Source: Artocarpus heterophyllus
Taxonomy: Eukaryota > Streptophyta > Magnoliopsida > Rosales > Moraceae
Direction: 5' to 3'
DNA length: 64,000 bases
NCBI GenBank assembly: GCA_025403435.1
Contig: CM046348.1
Coordinates: 32,918,052-32,982,051, forward strand
The first letter of the stretch is position 1; every line of letters begins with the position of its first letter. The notes beneath the pieces are model-generated. The model did no database searches and was not told the DNA's origin. It was given only the letters and a program-made list of their open reading frames with translations. Made by a program: the position numbers and the translations under genes. Positions 43,452 to 55,440 of the stretch are shown here, piece after piece.

Positions 43452-44121
43452 TCGGTTCTAGCCTCAGGTTTGTCTATCCTTATTTGTTTTTGAATTCTAA
43501 TTTATTACTTAGGTTCTATTCCGTTCAAAAAAAAAAAAAAAGTTGGTTAGTTTGGTTTTGGGTAACTAGTATATTGGGTTTCAAGTTTAGGTGGTAGTTT
43601 CCTATTTTGTGTTTCTTGGTTTATTATTCTTGTTCTCACCGAATTTCACAAGAAGAAAAGAAAAGAAAAGAAAATAAAAACGAAAAGAAAGAAAAAAGAA
43701 AAGAAAAATCAAGAGGATCCAAAAAAAAAAAAAAAAAGTCTGGAAACCCTCGTTAAATTTTTTTTGTTTCCTTTCCATTGTTTGAGTGTCCAGGTGTCCA
43801 AATTTGATCTCACCTCATAGTAAAAAAAATATATATATATATTTGCTTCATTTTGAACTAGGTATCAAAACGTGTTGCTGAATTTGTTGCCGGATAGATT
43901 TTATTGTTGTTTGTGTAATTCCGAAAGAACTGAAAGAGAAAATAAGTGAGTTAAAAAAAAAAAAAAAGGCAAGAGTGGTGAGAACATTCGAGGGTAAAAG
44001 CCAATCATTCGAGTGAAACACGAGTGAACGGAGTGACCAAGTGATAGAGTGAAACACGTGAGGGAGAGAAGTAAGGTCCTTTATTATCTAACGTTGTTTT
44101 GCAGGTATAAAAAAAAAAAAA
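43452..44121 (+). other. Leader of element I
   Basis: F2-specific leader without a gene. It has purine-rich tracts (about 43,650-43,735), an AT dinucleotide run near 43,830, and a block before gag (GAGTGAAACACG) shared with F1. Confidence 0.72.
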
Positions 44122-45120
44122 ATGAATCCGAATCAAGAAAGAGAAGCTGAAGATGATCTTCCACAACAAAATGTTCCCAATCTTCAGTTGCAAGCTTTAA
44201 TGAGGCAAATGGAACGGTTGTTGACGCGAGCTCTAGAGCCCATTCATGAGAGATTAGATGAGGTTGATGCCAGAACACGCAATAAGCAGCCACAAAACAT
44301 GCAAAATAGGCGGAGGGGTGGATGTGATCTTTCGGAGGAAGATGAATTAGAAGAGTTGGAGGAACCATCGATAAATAGGGGCAGATTTAGGCGTGGAAAT
44401 GGGAATAGAGAAGCTAGGAACCGGGAAGACAATAATATGGGAGGTATTAAAATGAAGATTCCGCCATTCCAAGGGAAAAATGACCCCGGAGCATACCTAG
44501 AGTGGGAGAAGAAAGTGGAGCTAGTGTTTGATTGCCATAACTATTCAGAGTTAAAAAAAGTTAAGCTTGCTGCAATTGAGTTCTCTAATTATGCGGTTGT
44601 ATGGTGGGATCAGTTGGTAATGAATAGGCGACGGAACCGAGAACACCCGATTGAGACATGAGAGGAGATGAAAACAGTGATGAGAAAGCGATTTGTACCC
44701 TAGCCATTACTATCGGGATTTGTACAAAAAGTTGCAAGGACTTAGACAAGGAAACAGGAGTGTGGAGGAATATTATCAAGAGATGGAAATAGCCATGATA
44801 CAAGCCAATGTTGAAGAAGATCGAGAAGCAACCATGGCAAGATTTTTGCAAGGGCTAAATCTGGATATTCAAGATAGGGTGGAGATGCAACACTATGTAG
44901 AGTTAGAAGACATGTTGCACATGGCCATCACAGTAGAGCAGCAGCTCAAGAGGAGGGGTAGCTCACGTGCGAATGTTAGTTCGGCACCTTCTTCATGGAA
45001 GCCGAATTATGGGAAGAGAGAAGAGAAATCGGTTGCTAGGCCAAAGTTTGAGCCAAAACCAGCCACGGCTAGCCCTTCAAACCAAGGTAAATATGATTCA
45101 TCCACTTCTCGAAAACCGTG
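44122..45120 (+). pseudogene. Element I gag, stopped and frameshifted
   Basis: ATG at 44122 (MNPNQEREAEDD), different N-terminus from F1. Gag domain GGIKMKIPPFQGK to VVWWDQL. TGA at 44659 replaces TGG. One-base insertions near 44,698 and 45,115 shift the frame twice; the middle piece is open at 44693-45121. Three lesions in gag make this copy unlikely to form particles. Confidence 0.85.
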
Positions 45121-48100
45121 ATATTAAATGTTTCAAATGCCAAGGCAGGGGTCACATCTCGAGCCAATGTCCGAACAAAAGGGTGATGGTGTTACGGGAC
45201 GACGGAGCGGTTGTTACGGATGACGAATCGGACGAGGACTCCATGCCACCATTGGAGGATGTGGATGAGGAGGAGTGTGCTGTCCAAGGTGAATTGATGG
45301 TCACTCGACGAGCCCTTAGTGTGCAAGCCAAAGAGGAAGAAGAAGAGCAACGTGAGAACATTTTTCATACTAGGTGCCACGTGCAGAACAAGGTATGTAG
45401 TGTGATAATAGATGGAGGGAGTTGTACGAACGTTGCTAGCAGTACTATGGTTGACAAATTAGGGCTGCCAACGACCAAACATCCTCGACCTTACAAGTTG
45501 CAATGGTTGAATAATAGTGGTGAAGTGAAGGTAACTAAACAGGCATTAATTTCATTTCGCATTGGTAGATACGAAGATGAAGTTTTGTGCGATGTAGTTC
45601 CAATGGAAGCCGGACACTTGTTACTAGGTCGACCATGGCAATTTGATCGTCGGGTCAAACATGATGGCTACACCAATAAATATTCTCTTGTGCACAACCA
45701 GAGAACATTCACTCTTGTGCCAATGACACCAAAACAGGTTCATGAAGATCAAGTTTGGTTACAAAAGGAGAGTGAACAAAAAGGAGAGAATGAGAAAAAG
45801 AGAGAGAAAGGGAGTGAAAATAATGAGTGTTGGAGTGCAGAGAGAGAGTTCGGCCAGAGAGGGAAAAAAGATAGAGGGGCCGAGAAAAAGGAGAAAAAAG
45901 GAGAGAACATTGAGAGAGCCAGTACAAAAGAAGACTTGGCCAATGAGGTAAAATTAGAGAGAAAAACAAACTTTTATGCAAGAGAGAGTGATGTGAGAAG
46001 AGCTTTGTTTTCTAATCAGCCGATGATTTTACTCATGTACAAGGAGGCGTTATTAAACACTAACGATCTTGATTCCACCTTGCATAGTTCTGTTGTTTCT
46101 CTTTTGCAGGAGTATGAGGATATCTTTCCCGAGGAAACACCGCAAGGTTTACCTCCAATCCGCGGGATTGAACATCAAATCGACTTCATACCTGGAGCTA
46201 CAATTCCAAACCGACCAGCCTATAGAAGCAATCCCGAGGAGACAAAGGAACTCCAACGGCAAGTAAGTGAGTTGATGGAGAAGGGACACGTGAGAGAAAG
46301 CATGAGCCCGTGCGCCGTACCAGTTTTACTTGTGCCTAAGAAAGATGGGACTTGGAGGATGTGCGTTGATTGTCGAGCCATCAACAACATCACGGTAAAA
46401 TATCGACATCCCATTCCTCGCTTGGATGACATGTTAGATGAATTGCATGGTGCTTGTGTATTTTCTAAAATTGATATGAAGAGTGGATATCATCAAATTC
46501 GCATGAAAGAGGGAGACAAGTGGAAGACAGCTTTCAAAACAAAACAAGGTTTGTATGAGTGGTTGGTAATGCCTTTCGGTTTAACCAATGCCCCTAGCAC
46601 ATTTATGCGTTTAATGAACCATGTTTTGCGAGCTTTCATTGGGAAATTTGTTGTTGTTTATTTTGATGATATCCTGATCTATAGCACCAATTTGGATGAC
46701 CATATTGAACATTTGAAACTTGTTTTAGATGTTTTACGGAAGGAAAAGTTGTATGCTAATCTTAAGAAGTGTACCTTTTGCACGGATAAGCTTGTTTTTC
46801 TTGGTTTTGTTGTTAGTGCTCAAGGTATACAGGTCGACGAAGAAAAGGTTAGGGCTATCCAAGAATGGCCAAGTCCCACAAGCGTTGGAGAAGTACGGAG
46901 TTTTCATGGACTTGCTAGCTTTTACCGGCGGTTTGTAAGGGATTTCAGTACTTTGGCTGCACCACTCACAGAAGTAATCAAGAAGAATGTTGGGTTTAAA
47001 TGGGGAGAAGAACAAGAGAAGGCGTTTCAGCTTATTAAGCATAAGCTTACTCATGCTCCTTTACTTGCTTTACCTGATTTTTCTAAAACATTTGAAATTG
47101 AATGTGATGCTTCTGGTGTAGGTATAGGTGCCGTGCTGATGCAAGAAGGACGACCAATTGCGTATTTCAGTGAAAAATTGAGTGGGTCAACACTAAATTA
47201 CCCTACTTATGACAAGGAGTTGTACGCGTTGGTTCGAGCATTAAAGACTTGGCAACACTACCTATGGCCCAAGGAATTCGTGATTCACACTGATCACGAG
47301 TCATTGAAACATCTGAAGGGACAACAAAAGTTGAACAAGAGGCATGCCCGCTGGGTGGAATTCATCGAGACATTTCCTTATGTCATTCGATACAAGCAAG
47401 GTAAGGAGAATGTTGTTGCGGATGCGCTTTCTCGCAGGTACGCATTACTTTCTATCCTTGACGCTAAACTGCTTGGTTTTGAGCATATTAAGGATTTATA
47501 CCCTTTAGACCAAGATTTTAGTGAGGATTATCGAGCTTGCGAGAAAAACGCAATGGGTAAATTTTATAGGCATGATGGATTTTTGTTTCGGGAGAATAAG
47601 CTTTGTGTGCCTAATTGTTCTTTGAGAGATTTGTTAGTAAGGGAATCCCATGGTGGCAGATTGATGGGGCATTTTGGAATTGCTAAAACTTTAGCTGTTT
47701 TGCAGGAACACTTCTTTTGGCCACACATGAAAAGGGATGTTGAAAGAATATGTAGTAAATGTGTCACGTGTAGGCAAGCTAAATCAAGAGCACAACCCCA
47801 TGGTTTATACACACCTTTGCCAATTCCTAGTGAGCCTTGGACTGATATTTCAATGGACTTTGTGTTAGGTTTACCTAGGACCAAACGTGGGAAGGATAGT
47901 GTGTTTGTGGTTGTAGATCGGTTTTCTAAGATGGCACATTTTATTCCCTGTCATAAAACTGATGATGCATCGCATGTTGCTGAATTGTTCTTTAGGGAGA
48001 TTGTGAGAATACATGGCATGCCTAGGACAATTGTTTCAGATAGAGATGCTAAGTTCTTGAGCTACTTTTGGAAGACTTTGTGGAGTAAGTTAGGTACTAA

Positions 48101-48296
48101 GCTGTTGTTTTCTACTACTTGCCACCCACAAACTGATGGTCAAACTGAGGTAGTAAATAGGACTTTGTCAACCTTATTAAGAGCAATCATCAGTAAGAAC
48201 ATTAAATCATGGGAAGACTGTTTACCGCATGTTGAGTTTGCATATAATCGCTCTGTCCATTCTGCTACTAAGTATTCACCTTTTGAAATTGTTTAA
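45115..48296 (+). CDS. pol: Element I gag knuckle, protease, RT, RNase H, integrase
   Basis: About 1060 relevant codons; the open frame reaches back to 44967, but upstream of 45115 it is out of register with gag. In order: CCHC knuckle ([14 protein letters not shown]), acidic linker, protease IIDGGS, Lys/Glu linker, RT with YFDD (46659-46670), RNase H (IECDASG), integrase zinc finger (CSKCVTC) and triad ([23 protein letters not shown]). No amber at the gag-pol boundary: it reads TPKQ. An inserted A at about 48,292 creates the stop TAA 48294 and shifts the last part. The RT segment at 45,957-46,760 is nearly the same as in A and B. Confidence 0.93.
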
Positions 48297-48644
48297 TGGT
48301 CTTAATCCTTTATCACCACTGGATTTATCACCACTACCTGTTTCTGAGTGTGTTAATTTAGATGGCAAAAGGAAGGCTGACTTTGTTAAACAGATTCATG
48401 AGAAAGCAAGACTCAACATTGAGCGAAGAATGGAACAATATGCAAAGCAAGCCAATAAGGGGCGACACAAGCTGATTTTTGAACCTGGAGACTGGGTGTG
48501 GTTGCACTTTAGAAAGGAACGTTTTCCAGAACAAAGAAAGTCAAAGTTGTTACCACGGGGAGATGGTCCATTTCAAGTCCTTGAAAGAATTAATGACAAT
48601 GCTTACAAGTTGGATTTGCAAGGTGAGTATAATGTAAGTGCTAC
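48297..48644 (+). pseudogene. Element I integrase C-terminal module, first part
   Basis: Continues pol one frame over after the 48,292 insertion: [13 protein letters not shown] to the GPF module and QGEYNVSAT. Cut by element B, which inserted at GCTAC (48640-48644). Confidence 0.87.
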
Positions 48645-49444
48645 TGATGAGGACATCACTAGCACAAGCAAGAGCACGTGGGAGACATATTCAGATCCAA
48701 TTCAAGTTCCCATTGGTCCGGTTACGAGAGCTCGTGCGAAGAAGTTTAAAGAAACACTTATTGGGCTGATTCAAGCAACTTGGGCTCAAGCTATTGCATG
48801 AAGGCCCATTGAGGGAATTGCATGCGACAACCACACCAATAAATGCGTGATTCAAGCTATAGAAGGGATTGAGTAATTTCCATTTCAGTTACTTTCCCAT
48901 TTTGAGGCGACACATGGCGAGAAGAATCAGTTTTGACCTTTTAATGTCTAGTTTCCTTTTTTTCCGTTTCTGGTATTTCTATTATTGTAAGGCTTTTAAG
49001 CCATTAAGGGAACTTTCCTTATTTAGTCTAGATTTGACTTTTGTTAAATGAGTTTCCCGAAATTTCCATGGGAATTAGGGGCTGAAAATTCGCATAGGAA
49101 CCCCTATATAATTGTAACGAATTTCAATCAATGGGAGACAAGTAATAACATATAATTTTGAGGTTTAATTCTCTTTAGTTCCTAAACGAACTATTCAAAC
49201 TTATCGAAATTTCCGTGGCGTTCATAGACTTATCAATCAGTCCATCCGTAGCTGATTGTGGCGTCCTCACATACCAAGACTTATCAATCGGTCTCTCCAT
49301 AGTTGATTGTGGCGTCCTCACATACCAAGGTTCGTGCTTCTTGTTGGGCATCGGGTCGCGGTTCCATCCAAAACCGGTTAGAAAGTTGATCTTGGAAACC
49401 AACTTCGGTCAGGGTCGCGTCAGTTCTTGGCGTGGTTCGTATCA
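48645..49444 (+). repeat. Element B 5' LTR
   Basis: TGATGAGGAC to CGTATCA, with the 51-bp duplication at about 49,225-49,330 and a CTATATAAT promoter core near 49,104. The integrase-tail codons at its start contain a TGA (from TGG), present in both LTRs and so fixed before insertion. Confidence 0.96.
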
Positions 49445-49446
49445 TT

Positions 49447-49459
49447 TGGTAATCAGAGC
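49447..49459 (+). other. Primer binding site, element B
   Basis: TGGTAATCAGAGC: the tRNA-iMet site with an extra A. The same extra A occurs in element C. Confidence 0.82.
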
Positions 49460-50034
49460 GAGGTTCTAATCAGGTTTTGCTTATCCGTTCTCTTAGTTTT
49501 TTGTTTGTTTCAGTTGTTCGTGAGTTTTGATTTCCATTATCAAAGTCAGTTTAAAAAAAAAAAAAAAAAGATCCGAAAAGAAAAGAAAGAAAGAAAAGAA
49601 ACGAAAAGAAAAGGAAAGAAAAAAAAAAAAGGGGGGGAAAGAAGAAAAACAAGAGGATCCGAAAAAAAAAATAATTTTATTTCAGATTCTTGTTATTCAT
49701 TGTTTAAGGAATCCAAAACTGAATTCCTTGCATAGACCAAAAATTTTTGTTCAAATTTTGTTCCTTTTGGGTGTGATTCTAAAAGCCTAAATTCTTTGTT
49801 CCTGTTATAGTCTTGTCTCTTTGGTAATCTATTTGTGAATTGTCAAGGAAATTTCGATATTGATTTGACTAGTTTTATAGGAACTGAGTGAGAATTAACG
49901 AGTGGAAAAAGGCATAGAGGCGAGAGCATTAGAGTGGACAAAAGCCGAAAGTATTGAGTGTAAACACGAGTGAAATTGAGTGAACCATTTCACGAGTGAA
50001 ACACGTAAGGGAGTGTGGTGAGGTCCTTTGGAAA
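49460..50034 (+). other. Leader of element B
   Basis: F1 leader with a purine-rich tract at about 49,550-49,670. Basic Lys-rich ORFs here are by-products of that tract. The poly-A run before gag is shortened, as in A, with GGAAAATG directly before the start. Confidence 0.75.
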
Positions 50035-51672
50035 ATGTCAAACAACAGCAAGAACACTATTGAGGGTACCTCGGGTGCAGCAGACCCAAAACTTCTGATG
50101 GAAGCGATGATGGGGGAGATGAGGCGATTATTGAGGGGAGAGATAGGACAGCTTCATGAGAGGATAGACCAGATAGAAAACGCACGTGTGGAGCAGCCAC
50201 AACATGTTCCTCATGCACGTAGGCGAGAAAGGGTTCCGGTTAGAGGAGAGGTTGATGACTACTATAGGAATGATGGGGAAGAATTTGATGAAGGAGAAGA
50301 TTCAGCGGGTAGTCACCGAAGATTTGGACGGGATAGAGGAGTTAGGAACAGGGAAGATGATAGTCTGAGAGGCATAAAAATGAAGATACCATCATTTCAA
50401 GGCAAATCCAATCCAGAAGCATACCTAGAATGGGAGAAGAAAATGGAGTTCATCTTTGATTGCCACTACTATTCCGAGGCAAAGAAGGTAAAATTGGCTG
50501 TAATTGAATTTTCTGATTATGCTATTACTTGGTGGGATCAACTTGTTATAAACAGGAGACGAAATAGAGAGCGGCCTATTGAGTCATGGGAAGAGATGAA
50601 GACCGTGATGAGAAAGCGATTTGTGCCAACTTACTACTACCGGGAGTTGTACAACAAGCTACAAAACCTTAAGCAAGGCAACCGGAGTGTAGAGGAGTAC
50701 TATAAGGAGATGGAGGTTATGATGATTCGGGCTAATATAGAGGAGGATCGGGAGGCTACAATGGCAAGGTTTTTGGCGGGCTTGAACCGAGATATTCACA
50801 ATGCCGTTGAGTTGCAACATTATGTGGAGTTGGAGGACATGGTGCACATGGCTATTAAAGTTGAGAATCAACTTATGAGGAGGGGCAGTAGCACACGTCC
50901 TAGCCAAAACCCGAGTACATCGGCTTGGAAAACCAACCAATGGAAGAAGGATGAGAAGCAATCCAACCCCAAGCCAAAGTTCGAGCAAAAACAAGAGGTG
51001 GCCAGCCATGGGAATCAAGGTAAATCCGATTCTTCCACTACTCGGACTCGTGATATTAAATGTTTTAAATGTCAAGGCAGGGGTCATATAGCAAGCCAAT
51101 GTCCGAACAAACGAGTTATGGTGATGCGGGACAATGGAGACATTGAAACCGAGGAGGATTCGGACAATGACTCTATGCCTTCATTAGAGGATGTCGACGA
51201 TGAGGAGTGCGCTGTCCAAGGAGAATTGTTGGTCACAAGGAGAGCTTTAAGTGTGCAAGCCAAAGAAGAAGATGAAGAGGTGCAACGGGAAAACATCTTC
51301 CACACTAGGTGCCACGTTCAAAACAAGGTATGTAGTGTGATTATTGATGGTGGGAGTTGTACTAATGTTGCAAGCACAACCATGGTAGAGAAGTTAGGGC
51401 TGCCAACAATTAAGCATCCTCGGCCATATAAATTGCAATGGTTAAATGATACTGGTGAGGTAAAGGTGCATAAACAGGTGTTAGTTCCTTTTCGCATTGG
51501 AAGATATGAAGATGAAGTTTTGTGCGATGTGGTTCCGATGCAAGCTGGGCACTTGTTGTTAGGCAGACCATGGCAATTTGATCGGCGAGTTAAACATGAT
51601 GGGTTCGCCAACAAGTACTCATTTGTTCACAATCAAAAAACGATCACTCTTGTTCCGTTAACACCAAAATAG
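50035..51672 (+). CDS. gag-PR: Element B gag-protease
   Basis: 545 codons from MSNNSKN (an in-frame ATG 13 codons upstream, 49996, is leader). Order: charged N-terminus, Gag domain (GIKMKIPSFQGK to ITWWDQL and on through YYRELYNKLQNL), CCHC knuckle [14 protein letters not shown], acidic segment, protease with [12 protein letters not shown] and LLLGRPWQF. No internal lesion. The frame stops at TAG 51670-51672, where A, E, H and I read CAG, and continues in the same frame into pol. Because this is the youngest copy, the amber may be tolerated or even used (see findings). It would supply Gag for particle assembly. Confidence 0.95.
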   Translation: MSNNSKNTIEGTSGAADPKLLMEAMMGEMRRLLRGEIGQLHERIDQIENARVEQPQHVPHARRRERVPVRGEVDDYYRNDGEEFDEGEDSAGSHRRFGRDRGVRNREDDSLRGIKMKIPSFQGKSNPEAYLEWEKKMEFIFDCHYYSEAKKVKLAVIEFSDYAITWWDQLVINRRRNRERPIESWEEMKTVMRKRFVPTYYYRELYNKLQNLKQGNRSVEEYYKEMEVMMIRANIEEDREATMARFLAGLNRDIHNAVELQHYVELEDMVHMAIKVENQLMRRGSSTRPSQNPSTSAWKTNQWKKDEKQSNPKPKFEQKQEVASHGNQGKSDSSTTRTRDIKCFKCQGRGHIASQCPNKRVMVMRDNGDIETEEDSDNDSMPSLEDVDDEECAVQGELLVTRRALSVQAKEEDEEVQRENIFHTRCHVQNKVCSVIIDGGSCTNVASTTMVEKLGLPTIKHPRPYKLQWLNDTGEVKVHKQVLVPFRIGRYEDEVLCDVVPMQAGHLLLGRPWQFDRRVKHDGFANKYSFVHNQKTITLVPLTPK

Positions 51673-53061
51673 GCCTATGAAGACCAAGTGAGCTTACAGA
51701 GAGAAAGTGATAATAAAATGAAGAGCAGAGAAAAATCAAGAGTGGGAGTGCAGAGAGAGAGTTCGGCCAGTGAGAGAAAAAAGGAAGAGATGGCCGAGAA
51801 AAAGGAGAGCAAAGAGAGCAAGGGAGAGAAAATTGAGAGGGCTGAAAAGAATTCACAATCAGCCAATGAGAGAAAAGTAGAGAGAAAAACAAACTTTTAT
51901 GCAAGAAAGAGTGATGTGAGAAGAGCTTTGTTTTCTAATCAGCCGATGATTTTACTCATGTACAAGGAGGCGTTATTAAACACTAACGATCTTGATTCCA
52001 CCTTGCATAGTTCTGTTGTTTCTCTTTTGCAGGATTTTGAGGATATCTTTCCCGAGGAAACACCGCAAGGTTTACCTCCAATCCGCGGGATTGAACATCA
52101 AATCGACTTCATACCTGGAGCTACAATCCCAAACCGACCAGCCTATAGGAGTAATCCCGAGGAGACAAAGGAACTCCAACGGCAGGTAAATGAGTTGATG
52201 GAGAAGGGACACGTGAGAGAAAGCATGAGCCCGTGCGCCGTACCAGTTTTACTTGTGCCTAAGAAAGATGGGACTTGGAGGATGTGCGTTGATTGTCGAG
52301 CCATCAACAACATCACGGTAAAGTATCGACATCCCATTCCTCGCTTGGATGACATGTTAGATGAATTGCATGGTGCTTGTGTGTTTTCTAAAATTGATCT
52401 AAAGAGTGGATATCATCAAATTCGCATGAAAGAGGGAGATGAGTGGAAGACGGCTTTCAAAACAAAACAAGGCTTGTATGAGTGGTTGGTAATGCCTTTC
52501 GGTTTAACCAATGCGCCCAGCACATTTATGCGTTTAATGAACCATGTTTTGCGAGCTTTTATTGGAAAATTTGTTGTTGTTTATTTTGATGATATCCTTA
52601 TCTATAGCAGCAATTTGGATGAACATATTGAACATTTGAAACTTGTTTTAGATGTTTTGCGGAAGGAAAAGTTGTATGCTAACCTCAAGAAATGTACCTT
52701 TTGCACAGATAAGCTTGTGTTTCTTGGTTTTGTTGTTAGTGCTCAAGGTATACAGGTTGATGAAGAAAAGGTGCGAGCCATCCAGGAATGGCCGAGTCCA
52801 ACTAGTGTGGGAAACGTACGGAGTTTTCATGGACTTGCTAGTTTCTACCGGCGGTTTGTGAAAGATTTCAGTACTATAGCCGCACCACTGACTGAAGTGA
52901 TCAAGAAAAACGTTGGGTTTAGATGGGGAGAAGAGCAAGAAAAGGCATTTCAGCTACTCAAGGAGAAGTTGACAAATGCTCCATTGTTATCTTTACCTAA
53001 TTTTGCCAAACTTTTGAGATTGAATGTGATGCTTCAGGTGTTGGAATTGGTGCTGTTTTAA
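51673..53061 (+). CDS. pol: Element B pol, first part: linker, RT, start of RNase H
   Basis: Same frame as gag-protease, beginning right after the amber; the first ATG is at 51688. Lys/Glu/Ser-rich linker, then RT with YFDD near 52,585-52,596 and the connection domain. A one-base deletion near 53,008 (PNF...KT becomes KLLRLN) throws the frame off just before the RNase H Asp motif, and the out-of-frame tail ends at 53061. RT itself is whole. The segment from about 51,880 to 52,670 is of F2 type. Confidence 0.93.
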   Translation, partial: AYEDQVSLQRESDNKMKSREKSRVGVQRESSASERKKEEMAEKKESKESKGEKIERAEKNSQSANERKVERKTNFYARKSDVRRALFSNQPMILLMYKEALLNTNDLDSTLHSSVVSLLQDFEDIFPEETPQGLPPIRGIEHQIDFIPGATIPNRPAYRSNPEETKELQRQVNELMEKGHVRESMSPCAVPVLLVPKKDGTWRMCVDCRAINNITVKYRHPIPRLDDMLDELHGACVFSKIDLKSGYHQIRMKEGDEWKTAFKTKQGLYEWLVMPFGLTNAPSTFMRLMNHVLRAFIGKFVVVYFDDILIYSSNLDEHIEHLKLVLDVLRKEKLYANLKKCTFCTDKLVFLGFVVSAQGIQVDEEKVRAIQEWPSPTSVGNVRSFHGLASFYRRFVKDFSTIAAPLTEVIKKNVGFRWGEEQEKAFQLLKEKLTNAPLLSLPNFAKLLRLNVMLQVLELVLF

Positions 53062-54797
53062 TGCAGGAAGGGAGACCAATAGCATATTTCAGTGAGAAGC
53101 TGAATGGGGCAACTCTTAATTACCCAACTTATGATAAAGAGATGTATGCATTGGTTCGGGCATTAGAGACGTGGCAGCACTACCTATGGCCTAAGGAGTT
53201 CGTGATTCACACTGATCATGAGTCCCTGAAACACTTGAAGGGCCAGCACAAGCTGAACAAGAGGCATGCTCGTTGGGTAGAATTCATAGAGACGTTTCCA
53301 TATGTCATTCGCTACAAGCAAGGTAAGGAAAACGTCGTTGCCGATGCACTTTCACGCAAGTATGTCTTAATCTCAACTCTTAATGCTAAACTACTGGGTT
53401 TTGCACACATTAAAGAGTTATATGCTGATGACCATGACTTTCGTACTGAGTATCAAGCTTGTGAGAGATCTGCTAGTGGTAAATACTTTAGGCATGAGGG
53501 ATACTTGTTTCGGGAGAATAAATTATGTGTGCCTATTTGTTCATTAAGAGATTTGCTAGTGAGGGAATCCCATGGGGGAGGATTGATGGGACATTTTGGA
53601 GTAGTGAAAACTTTAGCTATGTTGCAGGAACACTTCTATTGGCCACATATGAAACGAGATGTTGAGAGGCTTTGTGGTAGATGTGTAACTTGTAGGCAGG
53701 CTAAATCAAGAGTGCAGCCCCATGGTTTATACACCCCTTTACCAATACCTAGTGAACCTTGGATTGATATTTCGATGGATTTTGTGTTAGGTTTGCCTAG
53801 GTCTAAACGGGGAAGAGACTCAATATTTGTGGTCGTGGATAGGTCTTCAAAGATGGCTCATTTTATTCCATGCCACAAGACAGATGATGCTTCCAATGTT
53901 GCTGATTTGTTCTTTAGGGAAATTGTGAGACTTCATGGTATGCCTAGGACAATTGTTTCTGATAGGGACCCCAAGTTCTTAAGCTACTTTTGGAAGACTT
54001 TGTGGGCTAAGTTAGGGACTAAGCTATTGTTTTCAACTACTTGTCACCCTCAAACCGATGGTCAAACAGAAGTTGTGAATAGAACCTTGTCTACTTTGTT
54101 GAGGGCTGTCATTAAAAAGAACATCAAAACATGGGAGGAGTGTTTACCACATGTTGAGTTTGCTTATAATCGATCTATTCATTCTGCTACTCAATTTTCA
54201 CCGTTTGAAATTGTTTATGGTTTTAATCCTTTAACTCCTTTGGATTTAATGCCATTACCTTTGTCTGAGCATGTGAATTTAGATGGAAAAAGAAAAGCTG
54301 ATCTTGTTAAGCAGATACACGAGAAGGCAAGACTCAACATCGAGCGAAGGACTAAACAATATGCTGAACAAGCCAACAAAGGGCGTCACAAGCTCGTCTT
54401 CGAGCCCGGTGATTGGGTGTGGTTGCACTTACGCAAGGAACGGTTTCCGGAGCAAAGGAAATCCAAGCTATTGCCTAGAGGGGATGGTCCTTTTCAAATT
54501 CTCGAAAGGATCAATGATAATGCGTACAAGCTAGACTTGCCAGGTGAGTATGGTGTAAGTGCCTCCTTTAATGTTTCTGATCTAAGTCCTTTTGATGTAG
54601 GCGACGATTTGAGGACAAATCCTTCTCAAGAGGAGGGGAATGATGAGGACATCACTAGCACAAGCAAGAGCACGTGGGAGACATATTCAGATCCAATTCA
54701 AGTTCCCATTGGTCCGGTTACGAGAGCTCTTGCGAAGAAGTTTAAAGAAACACTTATTGGGCTGATTCAAGCAACTTGGGCTCAAGCTATTGCATGA
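53010..54797 (+). CDS. pol: Element B pol, second part: RNase H and integrase
   Basis: Continues pol after the single-base deletion; the first in-frame ATG (53061) is internal and not a real start. RNase H, integrase zinc finger (H...H, LCGRCVTC), catalytic triad ([26 protein letters not shown]), GPF module, then the polypurine tract and GPVTRA codons read into the 3' LTR. The stop is TGA 54795 (TGG to TGA), about 35 codons before the stop used by other copies. One restored base would give a full pol, so the element died recently or only in this copy. Confidence 0.93.
   Translation, partial: TFEIECDASGVGIGAVLMQEGRPIAYFSEKLNGATLNYPTYDKEMYALVRALETWQHYLWPKEFVIHTDHESLKHLKGQHKLNKRHARWVEFIETFPYVIRYKQGKENVVADALSRKYVLISTLNAKLLGFAHIKELYADDHDFRTEYQACERSASGKYFRHEGYLFRENKLCVPICSLRDLLVRESHGGGLMGHFGVVKTLAMLQEHFYWPHMKRDVERLCGRCVTCRQAKSRVQPHGLYTPLPIPSEPWIDISMDFVLGLPRSKRGRDSIFVVVDRSSKMAHFIPCHKTDDASNVADLFFREIVRLHGMPRTIVSDRDPKFLSYFWKTLWAKLGTKLLFSTTCHPQTDGQTEVVNRTLSTLLRAVIKKNIKTWEECLPHVEFAYNRSIHSATQFSPFEIVYGFNPLTPLDLMPLPLSEHVNLDGKRKADLVKQIHEKARLNIERRTKQYAEQANKGRHKLVFEPGDWVWLHLRKERFPEQRKSKLLPRGDGPFQILERINDNAYKLDLPGEYGVSASFNVSDLSPFDVGDDLRTNPSQEEGNDEDITSTSKSTWETYSDPIQVPIGPVTRALAKKFKETLIGLIQATWAQAIA
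54628..54640 (+). other. Polypurine tract, element B
   Basis: AAGAGGAGGGGAA immediately before the 3' LTR, inside the integrase frame. Confidence 0.88.
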
Positions 54798-55440
54798 AGG
54801 CCCATTGAGGGAATTGCATGCGACAACCACACCAATAAATGCGTGATTCAAGCTATAGAAGGGATTGAGTAATTTCCATTTCAGTTACTTTCCCATTTTG
54901 AGGCGACACATGGCGAGAAGAATCAGTTTTGACCTTTTAATGTCTAGTTTCCTTTTTTCCGTTTCTGGTATTTCTATTATTGTAAGGCTTTTAAGCCATT
55001 AAGGGAACTTTCCTTATTTAGTCTAGATTTGACTTTTGTTAAATGAGTTTCCCGAAATTTCCATGGGAATTAGGGGCTGAAAATTCGCATAGGAACCCCT
55101 ATATAATTGTAACGAATTTCAATCAATGGGAGACAAGTAATAACATATAATTTTGAGGTTTAATTCTCTTTAGTTCCTAAACGAACTATTCAAACTTATC
55201 GGAAATTTCCGTGGCGTTCATAGACTTATCAATCAGTCCATCCGTAGCTGATTGTGGCGTCCTCACATACCAAGACTTATCAATCGGTCTCTCCATAGCT
55301 GATTGTGGCGTCCTCACATACCAAGGTTCGTGCTTCTTGTTGGGCATCGGGTCGCGGTTCCATCCAAAACCGGTTAGAAAGTTGATCTTGGAAACCAACT
55401 TCGGTTAGGGTCGCGTCAGTTCTTGGCGTGGTTCGTATCA
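54641..55440 (+). repeat. Element B 3' LTR
   Basis: 800 bp, nearly identical to the 5' LTR, followed by the GCTAC duplication and the resumed integrase of element I. Confidence 0.96.

Larger units (their letters stand above)
48645..55440 (+). mobile_element. Element B: family-1a gypsy element, young and nearly intact
   Basis: 6796 bp with two 800-bp LTRs that differ, by my reading, at three bases and two single-base indels. A perfect 5-bp target duplication GCTAC flanks it (48640-48644, 55441-55445), splitting the integrase of element I. Gag-protease is fully open. Pol has one amber at the gag-pol boundary and one single-base deletion. It is the youngest full-length copy here and the best model for the family. 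Confidence 0.97.

Noticed and set aside
49427..49790. Lys-rich ORFs in the leader of element B (and similar at 24,269, 35,359, 57,000)
   Set aside because: Produced by purine-rich or poly-A leader DNA on one strand; no conserved protein and lengths vary with homopolymer runs.
53100..54797. Chromodomain at the integrase C-terminus
   Set aside because: I looked after the GPF module in A, B, F and I; the sequence goes straight to the acidic linker, polypurine tract and GPVTRA tail with no aromatic-cage pattern.
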